Assembly (NCBI RefSeq): GCF_021018895.1
Contig: NC_079384.1
Location: 13,617,640-13,681,639, forward strand
Source of the DNA: Seriola aureovittata
Taxonomy: Eukaryota; Chordata; Actinopteri; Carangiformes; Carangidae
Direction: 5' to 3'
Length of the DNA: 64,000 bases
Shown here one piece after another: positions 48,616-60,327 of this stretch (its first letter is position 1; each line of letters begins with the position of its first letter). Made by a program: the position numbers and the translations under genes. A model generated the notes under the pieces. It did no database searches. It saw only the letters and a list, made by a program, of their open reading frames with translations, and was not told the DNA's origin.

Positions 48616-49890
48616 TCAACTATTTATCAATGCATGTGTATGGAGAGCAGAAGATGAGCACACATAGAAATTAAAATGTCACTCCACACACATACATCAA
48701 TAGGATGTATGCAGAGTGCAGCATAGAGGAATATTATGTCCATTGTTATCATACTCTGTTCATCTGTCACACAAATATGAGACACGAGACGAAACAGAAT
48801 CACATGCTTACCATAATTATTTTCATTGTAAGTTTATACATGCTAACCAAGAGTCAAAATCACCATACACATAAGTTAAAAACAATTGCTGTATTGTTAT
48901 TTTGGCTACATTTACTTGTAAAATGATCACTCAGAGAGAAAGAACGTGACAGAATATCTTTATTTTGTCTCTCACATAGTGCAAAACCTAAGTCTGGGTA
49001 ACAAACTGCTGCTGCGCCTTTCTGCCACTCACTCTCACTGAACAGATGCAGAGAGAGGTTTGCCTCTCGAAAAATCCTCTGTAAATGCTCCCTGAAGACC
49101 TAATAGAAAATGTTTGTGGCAAATCACTCTGGAGAAAGCGAAGGCCAATCAGAAAAGTCCAACACTCAGCCGACCAATGGCATAATTTCATCAAAGAACT
49201 CAACTCTATCACTCACTCACTCACTCACTCACGGACATTTGCTGATAATACAAACTAAATCACCATTAAGACAAGTAACAACAACAATGAAAACTTCTCA
49301 TATGAGAAAGTGAAAAGTTTTCCTTGCCATTCAATTAGTTCCTTTTTTCTTTTTCTTAGGTGTTTCTTTCCATCTTTAGGTGCATTCCTCTTCTAGTAAT
49401 CAAGAACCCCAGTAAATTGTCTCTGTGACTAACATGTCAAAAAATGTCAAACCAAATAAGTTAAAAAAAAAAAGAAGCCGCATGAGCCAGCTAACTTTGT
49501 TAGCATTAACATTTGTGACAAATTCATTTCCATTCAGTCAAATTATACAAACTCAAAAAAGTGCCTTGCCCAATGATTGAACTTCTGTATGTTTTTCTTC
49601 CTTTATTAGCTAAGATTTTTTGATGGTTGCTCCAGTTAAAAAAGAACTTTTGAGGTGAGAAATGGTGAGTCTCGTTGGGTGTATACATTTTTAAATATGT
49701 TTTGAATAAGAGGTAAATAGGTTCAAAGAAGAGGGTCTTGATTGAACGTCATTAGCATTGCATCCAGTACTAAAATATTTTCAGTGACTAAAGTGTGATT
49801 GCTTGTTTATGTGATTTGATTTGTAGTTTAAGAAATAAAAAGTGGAAACAGATTTTTCGACAGACAAGAGCAATTAATTTGTGAAATCAG

Positions 49891-49909
49891 ACACAAACAC
49901 ACACACACA

Positions 49910-49988
<79 letters not shown>
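49891..49988 (+). repeat. (CA)n microsatellite upstream of fshr
   Basis: About 98 bp CA-rich tract ending 325 bp before the fshr ATG. Confidence 0.95.
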
Positions 49989-49989
<1 letters not shown>

Positions 49990-50192
49990 CCCGGAGACCT
50001 CCTACATCCTCATACACACACAAAGCTTTTCACACGCCCACCCATTCACCACTGCATGGCAAAAAGCCTCAGAGCACCTCACACTTCTTCGCTCTTCAAC
50101 CTGGTGGTGAACCCTGAGTGGATAGACCGACAAACTTTCATATCAAATCTGGAGTGTGGGCTTTGACGGAAGGCCTGCATGCATGTTAACAA

Positions 50193-50198
50193 CACGTG
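50193..50198 (+). promoter_or_regulatory. fshr: E-box upstream of fshr
   Basis: Palindromic CACGTG at -120 to -115 relative to the fshr ATG. Mammalian FSHR promoters depend on a CACGTG E-box bound by USF1/USF2 at about this distance (recalled, approximate). No TATA box is evident nearby. Confidence 0.45.
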
Positions 50199-50312
50199 GC
50201 AAACAGGGACAAAATCAGAGTGGGAAGAAGAACACGGAGACTTGAAAAGCAAAAAGATACAACAAACTGGTCTTAGCTTCAGACCAGCAGAGGTCTGGCA
50301 GGTTTCAAGATA

Positions 50313-50467
50313 ATGATGAGTGTGATAATGTTAATGATTATGGTGATGAACACGGTAACAGCTTCAGCGCCTGGCTCTGAGATGCACATTAAACCTGGAG
50401 GTTGCCACAAGCTGGGATCCGGGGTCACAGAGATTCCTTCTAACATCCCCAGCAACACCCAATGCCT
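50313..50467 (+). CDS. fshr: fshr exon 1: signal peptide and LRR N-cap
   Basis: ATG at 50313 opens a hydrophobic, Met-rich signal peptide [19 protein letters not shown]; a second ATG follows at once. The mature N-terminus reads [20 protein letters not shown] then [11 protein letters not shown]. Donor is CCT|GTGAGT, phase 2. Only two cysteines are present, against four in the mammalian N-terminal cluster. Confidence 0.9.
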
Positions 50468-53400
50468 GTGAGTACACACAAGTTGACGCACACACATTAT
50501 CTGCCGCAGGGTTGGGAGGTAAATATAAGCTGCTGCAGCCATCGTAGATGTTTACATTGCTGCCGCCCAATTTCTCCTCATCAAATGCCAAGAAAACTAA
50601 AGTTTTGTGGTATTGGAGGTGATGATAAGTTCTTACAAGATAAGAATTTATGTACAATTCTTCTTGACAGCAACACCGCACTCTGTCCAATTCTTCTTCT
50701 ACTCTTTTTTTCTGCATTTATAAATCCCTCAACTGAAATGTGGGCTAATTTGGCCTGACACATGCTGATAATGTGACGGTGGCTGTCCTTGGTGTCTGTG
50801 TTCCTCTTGGTTATTGTGAAGAGTGGCAATAACATCAACCGACGTATTTGTGTTTTTTTTTTTTTTTTTGTATTAAATATTGTAACTTTTAGTCCCTTGT
50901 ATGGGCCTAGCTTCAAAATTACTACATCCTACATTTCCCATTATCCAACTTCATAGCATCTTTTGTTGGACCCTCCATGCCTGGTAAATACCCATATCTT
51001 TCAAACTCCACATCTGCAGTTTATAATTTCAGAAAGCTTTAAAGCCACAGAATACATCATACAGCTGTTCTTACAGTCTGAGTAGTTACTCCTGTACGGA
51101 CTGAAATCAGCGACATGTCCCTCTACTCAACTACAACAGGTGAAATAGGTCAATATTACAGGGAATATGTTCCCAAATAGCATTTCTAATCACCATAGTA
51201 CACAAGTACAGATTCAGGGTGTACGCAATGTTTACAATTCCAAATCCCATCTCGTGAACATGCATAGTCATTTAGACTTCCCTCTCTAATCCTTGCTCAT
51301 CCCCTTTTTGGCTGAATTTTGCACTGAACTCGCCAGTGCTGGTTTTATTAAACATTAATTAACTCAGGGAATGAATGCAAAGCACATCTGCTCGTCTTCA
51401 GAGACTCCCAGTGTCGTCGTCACAACTTTCCACCAAGTAGCTGAAGTTTTTTTTTTTCGTTAATGCACAAAAGTTATGGCAACGTTTGGGGTTTCTCTCT
51501 AAAAACACGCTGCATGCACATACCCTTGCTTTACACCCATGCTTGTTTGCTAGCTTGCAGTCTTCTTCTTCACTGCACGTGTGGGCACATTGCTACTTTG
51601 CGTGTTACTGCTACCAGCTGTTGATCAGTATAATAGTGTGTGAAACCGAAGACTGGACTGTGTAGCTATCATGCAAAACATGTTAGCGCATCATCGTGTG
51701 CGTGCATGGTACAGACAAAATAAGGAACCACTCTTAAAAACATTACTCCATAGCGCTGCAAGTGGTCAAAAATCTCACAGGGGACATTAAAGTTCACACC
51801 CAAACTCTGACCGGGTGAGAATGTCGGGTGATGGCACCCTCCTTGCTCCAGATTTTGAATGGATTGAAAATTATTCACGTCCTTTAAAAGCCAGGAAGCA
51901 ATTGTGACGTAAATGTTAAAAGGTAGCGGAAGATTGATGCTACTCTTGTACTAGCCCGGCTCTGTATTTCCCAAAATGTTTCATTTCTAAGAGGAATATA
52001 TAGTGTTATTTCATCTTCTCTTAAAAGCGTTAACCTCTGAAGATGTTGATCGAAGTGGTTCAGATTGTTTGTGATGCAGTGACATGGAGCAGAATGAGGC
52101 AAGTGAGGGTGGGCTGCCCCTCGGAGTAAACACTGACCTGTTGTTTTGGCCGCTGAAACATTTAGAAGGAATCTCAAGGCCAGAAGGGGGGGGGGGCGCA
52201 GGGTGACAGCGGGGGTCAGCATTAAGATTAAGATCGCCTGAGGCTTTTGCACAAATATGCAGTGCAGATACACATAATCGTGCTCACAAAAAGCATACCA
52301 ACAAATACAGCCAACACACACACACACACGCGCGCACACACAGAGGAGGACATTTGTGGTAGAAGTAGCAACTGTTCCTAAAAGACATACTGTGAACTCC
52401 CAGGCGGCGATGTGTGTGTTCTCATCTGTTCTGTTCTGCTCGAAGGTCAAGGCTCAGGAAGAGTGAGGATATTTACAAGTATGCAGCAATGGATGGCCAT
52501 TTCAGATGTGATCTACAGCAACCAGATGCAAAATAAACTTGGGATCTTGTATAGACATTCTGTACACAAAGCAGTTTGTTTCTTGCATGAAAAGAAAATC
52601 CCCCAACATGAGTGAGTAAAAAGGGTCATGGCCTTGTTGATCTCCTTCATTAATCAATGAAAATACAGAGCTGAAAATGATCCCACCCCACACCCGAGAC
52701 ACACAGCAACACTGGCCACTAATGACTTTCACTAAGGATTTCTCTCCAGTGATTACGACTCTGTGATCTGTGCATCGCTGAGAGCTGATGTGAGTGGCTG
52801 TTTCTGCGTCAACAGGAGAGTTAAGCAGACGCAGATCCGAGAGATTCCCCAGGGTGCCCTCACCAGCCTGCAGCACCTCAGGAAACTGTAAGTGTGCGTG
52901 TGTGTGTGTGTGTGTGTGTGTCCCATGTTTATTCTTTGATGTGGAACATAATGAACTGAGGAGGTCAAAACAGTCGAGATATGGATCATCCAGACAGAGG
53001 AGAAGTGAGGAGGGGGCGTTGGGATCTATGGCCAAGCCTCACCGGCCAATTTATCTTAATATATATTTGGTGTTATTCCTCTAAATTAAGAAAAAAAAGA
53101 GTTTTAGTTTAGCTAAATTATATGTACAAGCTAGAGTAACCAAATTACCTCCTAGATTCAGTTTAAATAATACATGAAATCCTTGAAAATAATGGAAAAC
53201 TACTAAGCACAACAATAGAAACATAGACTCTTTTTGTTGCTATTTTATTAACTTATTTATTTATTTATTTATCTATTTCATCTTCATATCTTTGCCTGTA
53301 TACTTACATTTGTAGGTTAGTTTTTAGTTGCTGTTGTTGTAGATTAAATATTTAATAATAAACATAAACTTTTGAAATCAGGAAATCAAAAACTTGATTG

Positions 53401-56400
53401 ATTGATTGTTTTGGTTTCGTAATTTTTCCCTGTTTTTGATTTATCCTCAGTTTTAATGATGTGTTGCATACATGTAGCTTCCCATATGTTTGGATCTCGG
53501 GAGATGCAATTATGAACTGCATTTCCCACGTGTACTTGCATGAAACGCACAGGAATGCACATTTTGATTCGCTGCTAGCTTTGAATATTCCCTCTTGTCC
53601 TGTGACCAAAGGCTTGAATGTATTTTTCAACACTTGCATTGGTGTAAAGTGTGCAGGGCCCTCCTTGCTCCTTTAGGTTTCGGCCTTCTTGCACACTCCT
53701 GCATTGTGTTGTAAGTGCTGTAATCTTTTCAAAAGTCCTGTAGCAAGATCAATGAGATGATAAATGCCTCCTGTCTTTCTTGTGACTACAGGGTCAATGA
53801 AAATGAAATCATTATCTGCATCACCATTTATATCCTTTACTTTCCCCCCTCTTCGCCCAACCCTGCTCTCCTCTTCTCTCCACCACCTACAACCATAGCA
53901 TCATAATGAAGAACGACGTGCTGGAGAGTATCAGCACGTCTGCCTTCGCCAACCTCTCTCAGCTCACTTACATGTGAGTATGCAGTTTTCTAAAAACCCC
54001 CTGCACGCATTTTATCCAACGTGCCTTGTGTGTTTAGTCTCTGTCATGGAACAAGAAGAGCTGCAAACTCCGAGAGAGCCAAACCCAAACAGTTGAGGAG
54101 TGGGCTTGGCAGTTGTGGTGGAGACTAAATATATCAGAGAATGAGGTGTAAATGAAGACCTGGCAGCTGGATTTTTGTTAATGTACTCTATGTCATATTC
54201 TTGTGTCTCTCGCAGCATCATCTCCGAAAACCTTGCTTTGGAGAGAATTGAAGCTTTTGCCTTCTCCAATCTCCCTGAACTCACTGAGATGTAAGTATCA
54301 CTGACAGGAAAGTGAATGTGGTGAAAACCCCTGAAACTGCAAGACCAGTCATCTATAATAGTGAGTACATGACTTTATGTGTTTCTTTCAGAAACATAGA
54401 AAAGTCAAAACACCTGAGTTCCATCCATCCAGATGCATTCGGGAACATCACGAAACTACAGCATCTGTGAGTACTCACTAAGAGTGCAGCAAAGAGGAAC
54501 ATGTGCTTCTTCATCTTGCGCTTGTCAAACTGATTGTGAGTCCAAAATGGGTCATGGGTGACAGGCCTACTTCTGACAGGCCCCCACACGACCGGAGACA
54601 TAATTTTTTAATTAGCTTGGATCCTTTGAAAGAGAAATCAAGTATCACTCTTCATCCCAAGGAAGTTTTTTCTACAATATGAACTATACCATTTCAAAGA
54701 TTTTAATGTATTTGTTACAAAAAGAGACTAAATTATACTGTCTATGTCTTATGAAACACTCTTAAAGTAGCTGTTTATAAGGGACAATGAAAAGCTAAAA
54801 TCTCTCACTGACATTATCATACTTGTCCCAATTTGTAAGAACTGGGTCACATAAACAGATGGGAAAAAAAATACATTTCTCAAACCACCTCAGCACAAAA
54901 ACATTGTATTTTGAATTACATAAAAAGGGGGTAAAAGTTATTGCATCTTGCAGATTAAACACAACAGAGGATTATCCTTAAAAACCTGAAGTGAAGCCAT
55001 TCAAGGATGACTAAAAAACTAACATGATAATTTATGATATATGTATGTGTAATGCTAAACTAAATTTATAATTTACACATTCATGATATCATATATACAT
55101 ATACATTCTTTGGTGTCTCACAGTGTTGACAAAACACCCTCTACAAAACCTTTAACTAAGGTTGTCAGGTTGTTTAATAGAAATTTATATACAGTTTTAG
55201 GAAATCAGGTCACTCTTTTTAAATTTCAAAGCTGTTGTGCACAACAGTAAGTTTTCTTAGAGACAGTACCTACCGCTGAATGAGGCTGAACTCGTCATGT
55301 GTTTTTGCCAGACAGTTGTTTGGGACAGGGAAATCTTTAAATGTCTAATTTATCTCTCTGGCACCTCAGCCTCTCTGAACATCCTTGGAATCTTTTCGCA
55401 TGTTAATTTTTTTTTATCTCTGTTATTACAATGAATCTTACATTGTCCGATTCTATCACTGTGAATGCACAGTAACATTTGCTGGTTAATCTGCACATCA
55501 CAGGACCATCTCCCACACCACACTGAGAATCTTTCCAAACTTCTCCAAGATCCAGTCCACAGCCACCGAACTTCTGTTGTAAGTCTCCACACAATGAACA
55601 AATGAACTACAAATGCATGCTCAGATATACACCCACACACACACATACACACACACACACATACACACACACACATACACACACAGACAAACACACACCA
55701 CTATTCCCACATGCACCTCAACATACAGGCTATTGTATGCACACAGAATTAAATATGCAGAGGAACGAAGAAATCACACCATTAAACATATAACACTGCA
55801 GTTAAAGCCTACGCACTGAGTAGTCCTTACAAAACAGAATAACATGGATGCAAACCATCTGTTCCTGGTCTCCAGTCTATAAAAAATCCATCTTTAGCCC
55901 ATCTCCCATCTGACATCCACCAGCTTCTAAAAGGAACTGGATTTTTAAGTAGATTGTAGCATGTATTTGTAATATTTTGCATCATAAGTGTACATGCTGT
56001 ATATCTGCTGTTTTCGTACTTCTACTTACTTCTCAGCATTTGTTGTTTATTACGACTTTTTGATCTTTGTCCCGCTTAGTCAACTGCAGGAGAACAGCCA
56101 CATAGAGAGAGTCCCCGCCAATGCCTTCAGAGGCCTCTGCACTCAAGCCATCTCAGAGATGTAAGGGATTCATCTTTCTTTTTTTTAGAAACACACCACC
56201 CTCACACAGCTCCGAGTGGGCATTATATACGCAATGATGAATGTTCCCTGAAATGCTCTCTGCCCTCTTTACTGGGCTCTGTCTTCTCACTGTTGTCTCC
56301 TTCTTTTATGCACATCTCTAACACTCTTACCACTTTATATCAACTCCTTATTTTTTTTCCAACATCCCCTATTTCATTATCATTATTTCATTAATTGGTT

Positions 56401-59400
56401 TTCTTATGTAAATAATGCAAAAAATGATAGCAATATTTGTGAAAAAATAAAACTAAGATGTTGCTAATATTACAGTAAGGCACCAACTACTTTGACTGTT
56501 ACTGCTCAGTGGCCATCCTAGACTCCTAAACGCCACACATGCAGAGGACACTACAATTTACAGTCTCATCAGTAGACATTGCAATTTACCAATGTCTCCT
56601 AAACGCCTCACATGCAGGCAATGGGTAGATGCTACAGCACACATTTTGTTTAGGGCAACAGCAGTGCGCTCTATTGTGTCTTCATGAGAGGTTTAAGGTT
56701 TGTAGTTGAAGGACCAATATGAAGGGCCATCAGGGGCCCATTTTCCCTTTGGGTGGCCCCAAGTATTTGCCAGGTTTGTCTCTCTAGACTCACCTCTGCT
56801 ACTGCTAATACTCATAATTTATTGGCCAAATGTAAAGCTGATTGGTTAAAACAATGGTGGAAAGTAAAAGCAAAAGTGGATAAGTTTATAATGGACTACT
56901 TTTAATTTTATATTGCTGTTTTTACTGAAGTAAAATTATGAGTATGTCTCCCACCACTGCCAAATCTATCCAGGAAACATAGTTTGCCCACAGCTGTTAA
57001 AAAGCAGAAAAGGAAGGAAGAGAAAAAACAATAAATCCAATTAGTTTGGTGCGTTTGACTAAAATCCTGTACAGCTTTAGTCACTGAGAACAAAGGATCT
57101 GCACACACTAAAATTAGCTTTGATAGTTCAGATAAGTTTACTGTTGGAAATGTTCTGTGTTGCAGCCACATGACTGTAATTTGGCTTCTCTTTCCAATGA
57201 CAGACGGCTCACCAGAAATGGCATCAAGGAGGTGGCAAGTGACGCCTTCAACGGCACAAGGATGAAAAAATTGTGAGTCATAGGCAGAGACACAATTACA
57301 AACAGAAGATTTACACAAAAATAAAATAAAATAGTCAGCTCTCATGTTTAATTTCTCTCTTTTTCTCCCTCTCTCTTAGGTCCCTGAGAGGCAACAAACA
57401 TCTTACTCACATCAATCCCAACGCCTTTGTGGGTTCCAGTGAGTTGGTGGTACTGTAAGCATGACATTTAACAGTAACTCATGCCTACACGATTCACCCT
57501 CCTCATCATCACTTATTAAACTCAGGATGTAGGAGAAAACAAGAAGCAATGTGATATGTGTGGGGAGACTAAGCTTAGAAACATGATGCCAGATTTAAGG
57601 TAAAAATAAACCGAGAGCAGGTTAATTTTACCCGGAGAGACCTGTTTATTCCCCAAACAAAGAGACACCTATTTCCATTGAAGTAGAAATCAAAAAAAAA
57701 AAAGTATTTGTTTTTCTTTTGGGCTGTGATGTTTTTTTTCCCGTCCACATCCCAGCAATCACTTGGCAATCAAACGGTAGCTCTTTCCATGAATTTTCCA
57801 ATCGGGAAATTTGTGTTTCAGGGTTTTATTCTTAGCAAAACTTGATTTTTGCTGGCATAAATATTTATACATCACTTCTTACACCCTCTGGAGTCCTTCT
57901 GTTTTCAGTGAATACACTGAGCATGTTTTATTTGCAGTGAGATAACTTGATTTATATACCATGTAGACACAGGCTGAGTAAACAAGCTGAAAGTGCATAA
58001 TATCATAAGACATAATATCATATTTATGTCTGCAGAATTTCTTTAAACTGTATTATTGTACTTTATTAAAATTAAGCATACAAAGACACAAAATCCTGTT
58101 GGAATGAAGTCATTTCACACGTAAATAGACTGTATTATGTATGTTTTTGCTGTATTTGTGTGTATAAATAGTGAAACAACCTAAAACAAAGTCAAATAAA
58201 ATCAACCTTGACTCCTGAGGGATACACCAACACTTCGCTTTTTATGAACTGATCATATATTAACGAAGGAGACATCTGTCACAAAATGGAATGGATTCTG
58301 AAATTCAAATGACAGTTTCAGTCGCTCCTCGGCTAAAGCCTCACTTGTTTGTGCAGGGACGTTTCTCACACAACCGTCACCTCCCTGCCGGACTCCATCC
58401 TCGGTGGGCTCCAGAGGCTGTTCGCAGAGTCCGCCTTGGAGCTGAAGAAACTTCCCTCTCTGCAGCTCACCAAACTGCACCAGGCCAGCCTGACCTACCA
58501 GTCGCACTGCTGCGCCTTCCAAAACATACGCAGGAACAGGTAGTCGAGAGGTTTCTGAACATTTTGGGAAACATGTTTACGTACAGAAAACATAAAAATG
58601 ACAATTCAAGTTTTATGGAGGTTATGCGCAATGAAATTACTTTAACTTTAAATGACTGACAGAAGTATAATATTAAAGCAATGTTTTATTTTTTTATATC
58701 TCATTATAACTCAATTTCTGGTTAATCACCATTAACTAATGCTGTAGTATTGACCACAGAGCTTTGGTATTGAGGATTTATAGAACGTGTGTCAAAAATG
58801 CACTTAGTGTGTGTTGTTGTGTGGCAGATCGAGGTGGAACCACCTGTGCTCCAACCCCAACGCTCCGGATCAACTTCATTTCTACAGAGAACACTGCTCC
58901 AACTTCACCTCCATCACCTGCAGCCCAGCGCCAGACGCTTTCAACCCCTGTGAGGACATCATGTCCGTCGTCCCCCTGCGGGTCCTCATATGGATCATCT
59001 CAATCCTCGCACTGCTGGGGAACGCAGTAGTGCTCCTTGTACTGATAGGTATGGAACAGGAAAATCACCTCTGAGACAGAATTCACATTTTCGCACAGTA
59101 TTTCCATTTTGAGAAACTTACATACTTTTCCTCCAATAGACTTTTAGAAGCCGATCTACTCTTCATACTTACATATTTCTTTTCTTCTATACTTCAAATT
59201 CATCTAAAGCTGATAATAAGATATCCCCAAATCCCCAAAATTGGAATGAAGAGGTTTTCACATGACAGCAAAACCAAGCTTTATTCTCTTTTGCAATGAA
59301 ATATCAACCTGAGGACATTTTACTGTTAAAGACCCCCTGTGATGAAAATCAAGTGTTTGTCCACATGGGGTTTTTCTATAATACAAGACACATCATGAGC

Positions 59401-60275
59401 AAAATAAGCAGTCAACACTATGTATTTCCACCTTAGAACTGCAGTGAACCAATGACAGTCTCGGAAAAATGGATTAAGACAGCCAGGGATTCATATGTTA
59501 CAAACCTATGGAACCAATCCCATCAACTTGCGGGGACTTAGGCAGGCAAAATAAAACCCCAAACTTTGTCAGTGCAGAGAGCGAAAGTTTACATTAGCAC
59601 AACCACTAACACTGTGTCAGCCACTGTTAGTCACAAGCTAGTAAACAACATAAACAAATAAAAGATTCTAACTACTGTTCTGATACGTCTACTAATTGCT
59701 GCGAACCTCTCACTCCTCAAAAACTCCTGAGTCTGGGTCTGACTGAGGCTCAAACACGTGGCTCTGCTCCTCTGCTAATTATCTTGATAGGCACTGCTCT
59801 TTCACCGGTCAACCTGGCAGCAGTGGTGGGCGGGGCATAAAGCCTGATCCTTTCTCAATGAGGAAGTAAACGTGGATGTGCTTCCAGCCCCAGAGTATTC
59901 AAGAGTTTTTTTTATATAGTTTAAAACATGTCTGGAGAGGAACATTAATTCTTGTTTATTTCTGGGTATACCAAGACAAATGGTCATTTTTCTCACCTTT
60001 CTGTTTCCACTGTCAGGCAGCCGCTCCAAACTGACTGTTCCCCGGTTCCTTATGTGCCACTTGGCCTTTGCTGACCTCTGCATGGGCATCTACCTGGCAG
60101 TCATAGCAACTGTAGACATGTTCACCCGTGGCCGGTACTACAACGATGCCATAGACTGGCAGATGGGCCTGGGTTGCAGTGCTGCAGGCTTCTTCACGGT
60201 GTGTACATACACACGGAGTCGTGCATGTGATAGCCCTACATCAATGACAACAGTGCACAGGTTTGAATAGAAAAT

Positions 60276-60327
<52 letters not shown>

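Larger units (their letters stand above)
45801..50312. other. Intergenic region between nrxn1 and fshr
   Basis: 4.5 kb holding a repeat cluster (46000-46830), opposed TG (48382-48468) and CA (48571-48614) tracts, an A-rich stretch and a further CA tract (49891-49988). The last few hundred bases should include the fshr promoter and 5'UTR. No gene recognised on either strand. Confidence 0.7.

Noticed and set aside
51884..53035. 188- and 177-residue - strand ORFs in fshr introns 1-2
   Set aside because: They cross fshr exon 2 in antisense and include microsatellite translation; no domain recognised.
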